A stretch of 64,000 nt of DNA from Bifidobacterium animalis subsp. animalis ATCC 25527 (GTDB taxonomy: Bacteria; Actinomycetota; Actinomycetes; Actinomycetales; Bifidobacteriaceae). The stretch is from NCBI RefSeq assembly GCF_000260715.1, contig NC_017834.1, forward strand, positions 186,001 to 250,000, read 5' to 3'. The position numbers and the translations under genes were made by a program. Numbering within the stretch: position 1 is the first letter of the stretch; the number at the start of each line of letters is the position of its first letter. Shown here one piece after another: positions 36,570 to 44,284 of the stretch. Below the pieces are notes generated by a model. That model did not search any database, was not told the origin of the DNA, and saw only the letters and a program-made list of their open reading frames with translations.

Positions 36570-37103
36570 ATGAATAACAATACCATGACCAAATTCGAGC
36601 AGCAGACGGCGAACGCGCTACGCCTCATTGGAACAAATCTGGGCTGCTTAACGACCGCTGTGAGCCGACTGGAACCGAAGGAACCAGGCAACGACAACAA
36701 CATGGCCCGTATCGCGGACGCGCTGGAACAGCTCGTAGAAGTAGCGGAGGCGTGCAGGTTGAACCATGTGGAAAGCCTCACGTGTGGCGAGCTGATGGAG
36801 GGCGTCACGTTCAGCACGGAAGCGCAGCACGAGGATGTTGGCGACGGTGAGACACTGCACAGCTTCGTGCGGCTCGCTCTCGATGACATGGGCCTCGGAT
36901 TCGATGTGCGCGCGATCAACGACGAGCATGCAGAATGCTACGGCGACGCGACAGGCGAATGGAGCTTCCAATCACCCGACGAGTTGCACGCGCTTGCGGA
37001 TGCGTTCCGCACACGGTACGCGGCAGCGATTGACATGGTGGCGTCCGAGTGGGCCAAGCGCATCGCGGACGGAACCATACCGGCACGGGAGGCCGTGGCC
37101 TGA
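36570..37103 (+). CDS. Element protein of unknown function (177 aa)
   Basis: An acidic soluble protein (for instance EDVGDGETLHSFVRLALDDM) with predicted helices and no recognised domain. AGAAGG lies nine bases before ATG 36570 and three before ATG 36564, so the first is preferred. Its stop overlaps the next start by ATGA-type coupling, showing one operon toward the capsid gene. Confidence 0.65.
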   Translation: MNNNTMTKFEQQTANALRLIGTNLGCLTTAVSRLEPKEPGNDNNMARIADALEQLVEVAEACRLNHVESLTCGELMEGVTFSTEAQHEDVGDGETLHSFVRLALDDMGLGFDVRAINDEHAECYGDATGEWSFQSPDELHALADAFRTRYAAAIDMVASEWAKRIADGTIPAREAVA

Positions 37104-37276
37104 TGTGGGATCACGTGGACGGTATGAGCGCACACCACGGGCGGGCAGGTTGGAGGTTCACCATCAATGGCGAGCGGGTGAGCGAGGGGCTGTGGAAACG
37201 CCGTTATATTGCCGCCCTCGAAGCCGAGAACGAAGCCCTGCACGAGAAGCTCGCCAAGATCTTTGAACTGCTGTGA
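37103..37276 (+). CDS. Small element protein, unknown (57 aa)
   Basis: A 57-residue protein whose ATG overlaps the stop of the gene before it. The N-terminal half has GWRFTINGERVSEGLWKRRY; the C-terminal half is a short coiled-coil helix (ALEAENEALHEKLAKIFELL). It is unrecognised and lies in the structural-gene operon. Confidence 0.55.
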   Translation: MWDHVDGMSAHHGRAGWRFTINGERVSEGLWKRRYIAALEAENEALHEKLAKIFELL

Positions 37277-37290
37277 AAGGAGTGCCACAC

Positions 37291-37602
37291 ATGGATATGC
37301 AAACCATGTTGCGCCAGATGAACATCTTCGGCGGCAGTGACGCGCACAGTCGGCTTGCGGCCCAGCAAGAGCTGGAAACTCTGCAGCAATTGGCCCGGTT
37401 TGTACCCCTCGCCGCCGACACCACACGGGCCGAGCGACTGTTCGAGTTCACAGTGCGGAAGCGTTTGCAGGCGTGGCAGCGCGCAGGCGAGGCCGAACAC
37501 TTCTATGTGTCTGACCGGGCGCGTGCCCGGGTGGACGCGGAAATCCTGGACACAATCGAAAACAACAGCAGAGAGGAAGAAGATGAACGACCACACCAAT
37601 GA
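37291..37602 (+). CDS. Element protein, unknown (103 aa), before scaffold gene
   Basis: A helical protein (MDMQTMLRQMNIFGG...LQQLARFVPLAA) ending in an acidic tail. AAAGGAG lies nine bases before the ATG at 37291; a second ATG at 37297 is possible. It overlaps the scaffold-like gene by 20 bases. Position next to capsid genes suggests a morphogenesis or packaging role, but no family is recognised. Confidence 0.6.
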   Translation: MDMQTMLRQMNIFGGSDAHSRLAAQQELETLQQLARFVPLAADTTRAERLFEFTVRKRLQAWQRAGEAEHFYVSDRARARVDAEILDTIENNSREEEDERPHQ

Positions 37603-38230
37603 GCAACCCACATCGGATAACAACGACCACGAAGGCCGTCTGACGGCGGAGAACGCGAAAAGGCGAATCGCCGCGAAGGAAGCGCAGGCCCGCGCGGACG
37701 CCGCCGAAGCCGAAGCCGAGAGCTTGAGGCAGCAGATAGCAGAGCTTCGCTTGTCTCAGGCACGGCAGCAGGTGACGGCCAATCACCCGGAGTTGACCGC
37801 CGAACTGATTGAGAAGTATGCGCCGGAGGGCGTAGACGCGGACGGGCTGGCAGACTGGGCCGAGAAGTCGTTGGGGCTTGTTGTCGCGCTTCGCGGTGAA
37901 CCGGAACCGGACAGCGGAGCCATGAGCGACGCAGAACGCGAACTGGCTGCGGCGCGCCTCGACCTCGCAATACAACAGGCCGTAACGGAGCATGAGCATG
38001 TGACGGTGGACGTGCTCGATGCGCTGTGCGGAGCGGACACGCCGGAAGGCGTTGCTGAATGGGCGGCGACGTTCGAGCAGGTTGCTTCGGCCCTCGCGGC
38101 CAAGTCTGCGGAGCCTACTCAGTTGCAGCTCATCATGCAGGGTGTGCGCGCGAACAAGGTCGGCGGCGGCAAGATGAAGCGTCCTGGCAGCGGCATGGAG
38201 GGTGTGGCTCAGAAGCTAGTTAATCGTTGA
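37583..38230 (+). CDS. Probable phage capsid scaffolding protein
   Basis: The 215-residue protein has a charged coiled coil at about 20-62 (KRRIAAKEAQARADAAEAEA) followed by a helical acidic region and a basic glycine-rich C-terminus (NKVGGGKMKRPGSGMEG). A coiled-coil, acidic protein encoded just ahead of an HK97-type capsid gene is the usual profile of a scaffold. No protease catalytic motif is evident, so it does not look like a prohead protease. AGAGGAAG precedes the ATG. Confidence 0.7.
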   Translation: MNDHTNEQPTSDNNDHEGRLTAENAKRRIAAKEAQARADAAEAEAESLRQQIAELRLSQARQQVTANHPELTAELIEKYAPEGVDADGLADWAEKSLGLVVALRGEPEPDSGAMSDAERELAAARLDLAIQQAVTEHEHVTVDVLDALCGADTPEGVAEWAATFEQVASALAAKSAEPTQLQLIMQGVRANKVGGGKMKRPGSGMEGVAQKLVNR

Positions 38231-38255
38231 AATCAAGCCGATTTCATGGTATAAT
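38227..38255 (+). promoter_or_regulatory. Strong sigma-70-type promoter for the capsid gene
   Basis: TTGAAA (38227-38232) and a perfect TATAAT (38250-38255) are separated by exactly 17 bases. The -35 box overlaps the stop codon of the scaffold-like gene. Transcription would begin near 38262, within the capsid leader. Confidence 0.75.
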
Positions 38256-38290
38256 CGGAGGAGTGAACAGGGTTCACGACCCGTAACGCA

Positions 38291-38341
38291 GGGCGTGCGG
38301 TGCATTCATTAATTGATGGTGCCGCACGCCCCGTTTTCGTT
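38291..38341 (+). terminator. Terminator or attenuator hairpin in the capsid leader
   Basis: GGGCGTGCGG (38291-38300) pairs perfectly with CCGCACGCCC (38322-38331), then CGTTTTCGTTT. It stands between the capsid promoter and the capsid start codon, so it would both end the scaffold operon transcript and attenuate the capsid's own transcript. Confidence 0.7.
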
Positions 38342-38379
38342 TCTACCGGGCTGCGCGGCAGAGACGAAAGGACATATAC

Positions 38380-39246
38380 ATGGCGGTTTTCAAGACAACA
38401 ACAACCAAGGGGGCATTCCCTGATGCGCAATTCATCGCAGCTCGCGAGGCCATTCCCGAGGCCATCGCACTCAACCCACTTGTGGCAACACAGTCGGTTG
38501 TAATCAGTGGCGACGCGCCTAGGGTTAATGTGCCCTACGTGTCGGTAGATCCCACGGCAAACGTCGTGGCCGAGGGGGCGGAGATAGCCACGAGCAACCC
38601 GGCGTTGAACCAAATCAGCTTCGGCACCCACAAGATTGCGCTTCTCGTACCGTTCTCGAACGAGAGCCTCCGCTACGAGGATGCCGTGACGCTTATCACC
38701 GATTCGGCGCAGAAGGCGCTCGTGGCGCAGGCCGACCATCTGTTCCTTGCGGCGGACGCTGATACGAACGGCGTGCTTCCCACTGGTATCGCGAAGATTC
38801 CGGCGGCGACGGAAGACACGAGCGGGGTGACCGAGGTTACGGCCGCGAGCAAGGCGAAGACCCTCGATGCGGTTCTCGACGTGCTGGCGGCCGTCACCGA
38901 CAAAGGGGCCACGCCCACGGCTATCGTCATGCGTTTTTCGACGTGGGCAACCCTCATGGCGCTCACCGCTACAGACGGGCGTCCGCTTATCGAGCCCGAT
39001 GTGACGGCTTCCGCGTCGCCCATGCTGTTCAACGTCCCCGTCCTGTTCAACAGCCAAGTCCCCGCGAACACCATCCTCACGATGTCCGCGCCCGATGTGA
39101 TTGTGAGCGTTTCGGATATTGCCGCAGATACTGATTCTTCTGCGATGTTCACCAGCGATTCCTCGTTGTTGCGCATGACGTTGCGCCTCGGGTTTGGTGT
39201 CGCGAATCCTGGACGTCTTGGTCGCGTGATCGTCCCGACGAAGTGA
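38380..39246 (+). CDS. HK97-type phage major capsid protein
   Basis: The 288-residue protein resembles short actinophage HK97-fold capsid proteins. An N-terminal arm of about 30 residues is followed by VNVPYVSVDPTANVVAEGAE (E-loop region), HKIALLVPFSNESL (P-domain), a long helix (DAVLDVLAAVTDKGA) and LRLGFGVANPGRLGRV near the end. It lacks the long N-terminal delta domain, fitting a separate scaffold. AAAGGA lies eight bases before the ATG. It is the last structural gene of the element: no portal, terminase or tail gene follows. Confidence 0.88.
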   Translation: MAVFKTTTTKGAFPDAQFIAAREAIPEAIALNPLVATQSVVISGDAPRVNVPYVSVDPTANVVAEGAEIATSNPALNQISFGTHKIALLVPFSNESLRYEDAVTLITDSAQKALVAQADHLFLAADADTNGVLPTGIAKIPAATEDTSGVTEVTAASKAKTLDAVLDVLAAVTDKGATPTAIVMRFSTWATLMALTATDGRPLIEPDVTASASPMLFNVPVLFNSQVPANTILTMSAPDVIVSVSDIAADTDSSAMFTSDSSLLRMTLRLGFGVANPGRLGRVIVPTK

Positions 39247-40085
39247 CGGCTGCATAGCTGCTGATGGGCCTCGCTGATATGGTGGGGCCCTTTTTCATGC
39301 CCATCGAAGGTGTTGTAAAAACGTCGTAACACCTACTGCCGCTTGTGTTTTCGGGAACATGTCACGCCTCTTCCAAATAGTCTCAGAACGCATTCGGGGC
39401 CGGAACCAGAACCGCATGCGGCCAAATCGTTTTTGTGGGGGGCACCCCTCCCCGCCCCTATATCCTCTCAGGCTTTCGTCTCCGGCTCGTTTTGACTGTT
39501 TGTGTGGGTTACTCGTGTGCGCATGTTGCTCGCGTTAGAGGGGCGTTTATGTGCGTTACAGAGGGTATGTTGTTGTGTGAGGGTGTAGCGTGCGGTGTCG
39601 CGGCGCGACTGGGATTGGGACTGCCGACAACTTTAGTAATTGTAAAGTTGATGCTTGGTAGGTGTGGGGTGGTGGTCTACCACCTCATGCGTGTGTGTCG
39701 TATCAGACACTATGTCTGAAGTGTCGTAAGTGTCTTAAATAACTTGGGAACACTTGGAATCATTGGCTTTTGGAATCAGACACTTTTGCTGTGTAAGTGT
39801 CTGAAGTGTCGTATCCGCTGGATTGCAGGTGGGTTCATGGCATGGTATCCAGATGGGTGTCTGATTGAGCTGGCGGACGCTGCTGTGGGTGCTCGTGGTT
39901 CACGACCACCTTGCAGCATAGGTGCAGTCCTGCTTCGGGATTCCCGCATGATCTGCAATCACTGCATCGCACTGCATACACCGCACGCCGCTACATACAC
40001 CACTGCACCACACATCACCCACCACTGCACGTCTGCTGCATCGTATTCCTTATGCCTGTGTTGTGCTGTTGCCCAGGTGGTGTGC

Positions 40086-40183
40086 GGCTGGAAATCGTTG
40101 CGGTTACGCCGGTTACACTTTTACTTTCTTTGGTTACGCTGGAAATCGTTGCGGTTACGCCGGTTACGCCGGTTACGCCTTTT
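40086..40183. repeat. Direct repeats with CGGTTACGC iterons
   Basis: GCTGGAAATCGTTGCGG begins at 40087 and again at 40138, 51 bases apart. Each is followed by CGGTTACGC-type 9-base units: one and a half in the first copy, three in the second. Iterons of this form are common at replication origins of small elements, which is inference here. Confidence 0.6.
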
Positions 40184-40245
40184 CAGGGTATGGGTGTGGG
40201 GGCGTCTTTGGCTATGGTGTGTCGCCAGCATGTTTGTTGAGTGTG

Positions 40246-40315
40246 TGGGGCGTTTTCGGCTTCCTTCCAACGTTTCCGTGCTCTATGTGACCTACGTGAC
40301 CCATGTGACCCACGT
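40246..40315 (-). repeat. 9-bp iteron array with conserved flank, right inverted copy
   Basis: On the minus strand from 40315: ACGTGGGTC, ACATGGGTC, ACGTAGGTC and ACATAGAGC, then GTTGGAAGGAAGCC and GAAAA. Order and flank match the array at 36219-36288 in inverse orientation, about 4 kb away. Confidence 0.8.
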
Positions 40316-40361
40316 CATATATGGGTGGCGGTAGTTAAAAGGTCGGCATACTCTAGAGTGC

Positions 40362-41120
40362 ATGACAGACCGCAAGAACGAACCTGTGCAGCTTCCAGAA
40401 CCGTGGGAAGATGTCCGTCTCTATGGAACTGAAAACCACAAGTTACATGCCGTAAACAGTGAATTTCGTGAGGTATTGGAATATATCGAGGACAAGAATC
40501 CCCCAAAACACCCCTTTGCTGTTGGCCGCATGGGCTTGTTTGAGTTTGCAAAACATGCCGAGTGGAAGCTAGTTCGAAACACGGCTAATGGCATGATTGT
40601 CGCCCTACTGCTTGGGACCACGTACAGTGGTCAACCTGATGGTATTGGGGTGAATTTCCGGCTTCTTGAAATGTTCATTGTGGCGCAACCGTATACAGAG
40701 GATATAAGTACCACTGATTTGCATGATTTCCCGCTGAAGGCAATCATATCTGCTTACCTGAAGGTCAGATGGTCGAGAGAGGTTGTAGTGAACCGCGGAA
40801 TGTTATTGAATTGCCCAAAGGAAGCGGGTATTCCGACACTGTATTGGAATGATGAAGATATTCCGCGAGCTTGTCCGCCAAAGAATATTCTCACGCCACT
40901 GCCGGTGGAGTATTCGAGACGTAACTGGTTCTATGCTCTTGTGGCTGAACAGTATGATGCGGTTGCCGAGAAATATCCGAATGCGAACGCTGCAAATAAG
41001 ATGGTTGAGATCAACAGTGATGTAGCACCGGGTAGCGTGCGCCGTTGGATTACGAAGGCACGGAAGATGGGCTTGCTTCTTCCGGCTGATTGGAAGCGTG
41101 GTGATAGTGATGCCGCGTGA
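40362..41120 (+). CDS. Unknown element protein with C-terminal HTH-like segment
   Basis: The 252-residue protein is encoded by visibly lower-GC sequence than its neighbours. Its C-terminal segment (about 205-245, YPNANAANKMVEINSDVAPGSVRRWITKARKMG) looks like a helix-turn-helix, suggesting a regulator; the N-terminal part is unrecognised. There is no ribosome site; TACTCT (40349-40354) lies seven bases before the ATG, which would suit a leaderless transcript. It overlaps the integrase start by 11 bases, so the two are probably co-expressed. Confidence 0.65.
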   Translation: MTDRKNEPVQLPEPWEDVRLYGTENHKLHAVNSEFREVLEYIEDKNPPKHPFAVGRMGLFEFAKHAEWKLVRNTANGMIVALLLGTTYSGQPDGIGVNFRLLEMFIVAQPYTEDISTTDLHDFPLKAIISAYLKVRWSREVVVNRGMLLNCPKEAGIPTLYWNDEDIPRACPPKNILTPLPVEYSRRNWFYALVAEQYDAVAEKYPNANAANKMVEINSDVAPGSVRRWITKARKMGLLLPADWKRGDSDAA

Positions 41121-42279
41121 GCGGATTCCGTTGGGTCAGCATGGTGATGTTTGGTTCGAGTCGGTTGGTGAGGGTTGGCGTGCTCTCTGCCAGTATCGGA
41201 CGCCTGATGGGAAGCTGAGGAAGCTCAAGCGGTCGGGCAAGTCGAAAGAGGCTGCGCGACGGAATCTGGAGCAGGCGTTCAGCACCTTGCCTCTGAATGC
41301 TGGCGGTGATGTTGATGGGCGTATGCAGCTGGACAGGCTGGCCGAATTGTATCTGGATGATGCCGCGCGTCGTGTGCGTCAATCGAGTCTCGCCCCATAC
41401 AGGTCGGCGGTCAAGACGATTGACGCCGGTTTGAGTGGGTTGCGCGTGTTCGAGGCCACTCCGATGGTGCTGCAACGGTTCATCGACAACGTGGTGGAGG
41501 AACATGGGCGCGGTGCAGCCAAAACATGTAAAAACGTGTTAAGCGGCATGTTCAAGCTGGCGGTTCGGAATGGCGCTATCATGCATAATCCGGTGGCGGA
41601 GCTGGACATGGTGAGGCGTTCCGATGATGATGAAGAACGGCAGGCGGATGCGATTCCTTTGGAGGGCTTGGAGGATGTGTTCCGGGCCATCTCAACCATT
41701 TCCGATTTGGTTAGAAACGATGAAGTAGATCTACTGCGATTCATGGTTGGCACCGGGTTGAGGGTGTCCGAGGCGTGTGGTCTGCTCTGGGATTGCGTGG
41801 ATTTTGACACTGGGCAGATTTCGGTTGAACGCCAGTCGAAGCGTGTTCCCGGTGAGGGTGTGCAGGTGGTTGATGATGTCAAGACGAGCGCGAGCCGGAG
41901 GCGTATCCATATTCCATCTGCGACGGTTGATTTGCTCAGGAGGCGGCATGAGGAGCAGGTGCGCGATGGTGGGGGCGGTGAGCATGATTTGGTGTTTCCG
42001 CTGCCGAATGGGAATGTCCGTGAGGCGAATCTGCTGAACAAGCATCTGCGGTTGAATCGTGATGCGCTTGGCTATCCTGAGTTGCGGTTCACGTCCCATT
42101 CGTTTCGGAAGACGTGTGCGAGCATCCTTGAGGCGCAGGGAGCGCCGCAGCTGGCCATACGTGACTATCTGGGGCATGAGGATGAACAGTTGACCGAGCG
42201 TGTCTATATTGCCCGTAATCTGCACACGGTGGAGACGGCGAGCACGTTGGACAAGTGGGGCGGTCTTGACTCGATATGA
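41110..42279 (+). CDS. Tyrosine-type site-specific integrase
   Basis: The 389-residue protein has an N-terminal arm-binding domain, a SAM-like core-binding domain (about 75-165) and a C-terminal catalytic domain. Catalytic residues are visible in order: Arg in GTGLRVSEACGL, His-x-x-Arg in TSHSFRKT, His in YLGHED and the nucleophile Tyr in ERVYI. It sits next to the intact tRNA-Lys, as expected for the enzyme that recombines attP with the tRNA's 3' half. The start at 41110 overlaps the preceding gene; a GTG at 41098 is also in frame. Confidence 0.93.
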   Translation: MPRERIPLGQHGDVWFESVGEGWRALCQYRTPDGKLRKLKRSGKSKEAARRNLEQAFSTLPLNAGGDVDGRMQLDRLAELYLDDAARRVRQSSLAPYRSAVKTIDAGLSGLRVFEATPMVLQRFIDNVVEEHGRGAAKTCKNVLSGMFKLAVRNGAIMHNPVAELDMVRRSDDDEERQADAIPLEGLEDVFRAISTISDLVRNDEVDLLRFMVGTGLRVSEACGLLWDCVDFDTGQISVERQSKRVPGEGVQVVDDVKTSASRRRIHIPSATVDLLRRRHEEQVRDGGGGEHDLVFPLPNGNVREANLLNKHLRLNRDALGYPELRFTSHSFRKTCASILEAQGAPQLAIRDYLGHEDEQLTERVYIARNLHTVETASTLDKWGGLDSI

Positions 42280-42351
42280 CCTTTTATCGCTGTTTCACGA
42301 CCATAACATGACCTTTTCCGGCACCGGAATGGCCTTGTGGTGGTAAGAAGT

Positions 42352-42394
42352 AAGGCTCTGAATCGTTGGTATTCCAATGGTTCAGAGCCTTTTC
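42352..42394 (+). terminator. Intrinsic terminator after the integrase
   Basis: AAGGCTCTGAA (42352-42362) pairs perfectly with TTCAGAGCCTT (42381-42391), followed by TTTC. It protects the convergent tRNA-Lys gene from integrase transcription. Confidence 0.85.
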
Positions 42395-42397
42395 ATT

Positions 42398-42436
42398 GTG
42401 CCCCCCCAGGGATTCGAACCCTGAACCCACGACTTA
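42398..42436. repeat. attR: tRNA-Lys 3' half
   Basis: The 39-base direct repeat identical to 34043-34081, within the intact tRNA gene. The identity block runs from the anticodon loop to one base past the tRNA's end, as is usual for tyrosine integrases. Confidence 0.9.
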
Positions 42437-42471
42437 AAAGGACGCTGCTCTAACCGTTGAGCTAGAGGGGC
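42399..42471 (-). tRNA. tRNA-Lys (UUU)
   Basis: The minus strand folds as a cloverleaf of 73 bases: acceptor GCCCCTC/GGGGGGC, D-arm GCTC-GAGC, anticodon loop CTTTTAA (anticodon UUU), T-arm CAGGG-TTCGAAT-CCCTG, discriminator A, no encoded CCA. The anticodon stem GCGTC/GTCGT carries one U-U mismatch. Its 3' half from the anticodon on comes from the integrated element (attR), which restores the gene. Confidence 0.93.
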
Positions 42472-42567
42472 AACACCGCACATATTACAACGAGTGCGGG
42501 AAAACGCAAAATGCGGGTGTACGCGGTCGGCGTGGCGGGTGAGCGGTGCGCTGAGTAGTCTGTAACT

Positions 42568-44136
42568 ATGTCTTGCACAACGCTATTGGTAGGAAAATCA
42601 GCGAGTTACGACGGCTCCACGATCATCGCGCGCAACGATGACTCGGGCAGCGGCACCTACGACCCGAAGAAATTCGTGGCGGTGCGTCCCGAAGACCAGC
42701 CGCGGCACTACCGCAGTGTGATCAGCCACATGGAGATCGATCTGCCCGACGACCCGTGCCTGTACAGCATTGTGCCGAACGTGCGCCCGAATCGCGGCGT
42801 GCTCGCCGAAGCGGGCGTCAACGAATACAATGTGGCGATGAGCGCAACCGAGACCATCGCCGTGAATTCGCGCGTGCTCGCCGCCGATCCGCTCGTCAAG
42901 CTCGTGCCGGCGCACGGCGAACCCGGTGACGCTGACTATCGCGAGGAGGTGCCCGGCGGTTTCGGCGAGGAGGACATCATCACGCTCGTGCTGCCGTATG
43001 TGAGGACGGCGCGTGAGGCAGTCGCGCGCATCGGCGAGCTGCTCGCGACCTACGGCACCTATGAGTCGAACGGGATCATCGCCAGCGATGTGGATGAGAT
43101 CTGGTATGTGGAGACGATCGGCGGCCATCACTGGATTGCGCGCCGTGTGCCGGACGACTGCTACGCCGCCATTCCGAACCAGCTCGGTATAGATTTGCTC
43201 GACATCGACGACGCGATGAGCGAATGCCGCAACAATATGTGCAGCGCCGATCTGGCCGATTTCATCGAGGCGAACCATCTCGACCGCGCCATGCCCGACC
43301 CCGAGTTCGCAGACCACACCGCGCAGCATGTCAATCCGCGCACGGTGTTCGGCACGGCGACGCCGAAGGACGCGATCTATAACACCCCACGCGCCTGGTA
43401 CATGCAGCGGTATCTCAACCCGAGCGACGACTGGGATTCGTCGGCCGCGCAGTACCGCCCGGATTCGCAGGACATGCCGTGGGCGCGCGAGCCGGAGAGC
43501 AAAGTGACCATAGAGGACGTCGCGTTCCTGATGGGCTCGCATTTCCAAGGCACGCCGTTCGACCCGTACGGCACGACCGGCACGGCGGAATCCCGGCACC
43601 GCTACCGCCCGATCGGCGTGAACCGCACCGGGCAGATGGTCTGCATGCAGATTCGCCCGTATGCGGCCGCCGCCTACCGTTCGATCATGTGGATCTCATA
43701 CGGTTCCAGCGCGTTCACCACTCCCGCGCCGTTCTACGCGAATGTGACCGATACGCCGGCCTATCTACGCGACACCGACGGCGAAAATGCGTCGACGAAC
43801 TCGCTGTACTGGACGAACCGCATACTCGCGGTGATGGCCGACGCGCATTACTATGACACGGACGGCGAGATCGAACAGTACATCGAAGATGTGCAGGCGC
43901 ATGGCCACCGGCTTGTCGCGGACACCGACGCCTCGATCCGCGCCGATGCCGACGCGTTGGCGAGCGACTCCGCGCGCGAGGGGCTCAAGGCGGTGCGTCT
44001 GGAGTTGCAGACTGCAAACGAGGCGATGGCAGATTGGCTGCAGACGCGCACGCAGACGCTGCTCAATCAGGTGCTCTACACGACGAGCAATCTCATGCAC
44101 AACGCGTTCAAGATGAGTGACCACTGGATGAGCTGA
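42568..44136 (+). CDS. pepD: C69-family dipeptidase (PepD type)
   Basis: The 522-residue protein begins MSCTTLLVGKSASYDGSTII. The cysteine at position 3 would be the N-terminal nucleophile after processing, and RNDD follows, as in C69 dipeptidases that cleave a broad range of dipeptides. SNGIIASDVDEIWYVET and the SHFQGTPFDPYG region are family-typical. No ribosome site is present, but TAGTCT (42556-42561) six bases before the ATG fits a leaderless transcript. It is transcribed away from the tRNA-Lys gene. Confidence 0.9.
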   Translation: MSCTTLLVGKSASYDGSTIIARNDDSGSGTYDPKKFVAVRPEDQPRHYRSVISHMEIDLPDDPCLYSIVPNVRPNRGVLAEAGVNEYNVAMSATETIAVNSRVLAADPLVKLVPAHGEPGDADYREEVPGGFGEEDIITLVLPYVRTAREAVARIGELLATYGTYESNGIIASDVDEIWYVETIGGHHWIARRVPDDCYAAIPNQLGIDLLDIDDAMSECRNNMCSADLADFIEANHLDRAMPDPEFADHTAQHVNPRTVFGTATPKDAIYNTPRAWYMQRYLNPSDDWDSSAAQYRPDSQDMPWAREPESKVTIEDVAFLMGSHFQGTPFDPYGTTGTAESRHRYRPIGVNRTGQMVCMQIRPYAAAAYRSIMWISYGSSAFTTPAPFYANVTDTPAYLRDTDGENASTNSLYWTNRILAVMADAHYYDTDGEIEQYIEDVQAHGHRLVADTDASIRADADALASDSAREGLKAVRLELQTANEAMADWLQTRTQTLLNQVLYTTSNLMHNAFKMSDHWMS

Positions 44137-44153
44137 GTGCAGGCCGCAGGCCG

Positions 44154-44236
44154 TTGCGTAATGGGCTCGGCCCGCTACGCAATTCCTCTGCATGAGTGCA
44201 GTCCTCTTAGTGCAGGCCTCTTAGTGCAGTCCTCTG
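44154..44236. repeat. Hairpin plus 14-bp triplicated repeat after pepD
   Basis: TTGCGTA (44154-44160) faces TACGCAA (44176-44182) around GGGCTCGGCCC, forming a GC hairpin that may end pepD transcription. Then AGTGCAGTCCTCTT is repeated three times with slight changes (44195-44236), running straight into the family F palindrome. Confidence 0.6.
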
Positions 44237-44284
44237 CGTAATTTGGGACATTTGCACGGTGTGTTCTGTCTCTTTTTACGCAGA
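44231..44284. repeat. Dispersed palindromic repeat, family F copy 2
   Basis: CTGCGTAATTTGGGACATTT at 44234 on faces CTGTCTCTTTTTACGCAG ending at 44284, a 50-base hairpin. Its right arm contains the stop codon of the TetR gene at 44276. Confidence 0.7.

Larger units (their letters stand above)
39247..40361. other. 1.1-kb non-coding, repeat-rich region of the element
   Basis: I find no convincing gene: open frames here have poor codon usage, many Cys and Arg runs and no ribosome sites. The region holds the hairpin CAACTTTA...TAAAGTTG (39628-39650) and a 15-base direct repeat GTCTGAAGTGTCGTA (39714 and 39799). It also has several CACTGCA motifs (39960-40035), a duplicated block GCTGGAAATCGTTGCGG (40087 and 40138) with CGGTTACGC iterons, and the inverted iteron array at its right end. 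It may be an origin, packaging or control region. Confidence 0.55.
34043..42436. mobile_element. Integrated phage-satellite-like element in tRNA-Lys
   Basis: Identical 39-bp direct repeats (34043-34081 and 42398-42436) bound about 8.4 kb. The right copy is the 3' half of an intact tRNA-Lys, from the anticodon's last base onward, and the integrase gene lies next to it. This is the classic outcome of tyrosine-recombinase integration. Gene order left to right is AlpA-like regulator, two small unknowns, DUF3631 protein, four small unknowns, scaffold-like protein, HK97 capsid, a 1.1-kb non-coding region, HTH-like protein and integrase, all on the plus strand. No portal, terminase, tail or lysis gene is recognisable, which suggests a satellite needing a helper phage. 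phiRv1/phiRv2 of mycobacteria are comparable in scale and content. Confidence 0.85.

Noticed and set aside
38380-39246. Encapsulin rather than phage capsid
   Set aside because: The gene sits in an integrase-bounded element behind a scaffold-like coiled-coil gene, which favours a viral capsid; no cargo enzyme is adjacent.
39435-40334. Two open frames of 94 and 196 codons in the satellite's gap
   Set aside because: No ribosome sites, unusual Cys/Arg/Leu composition, and they run through direct and inverted repeats.
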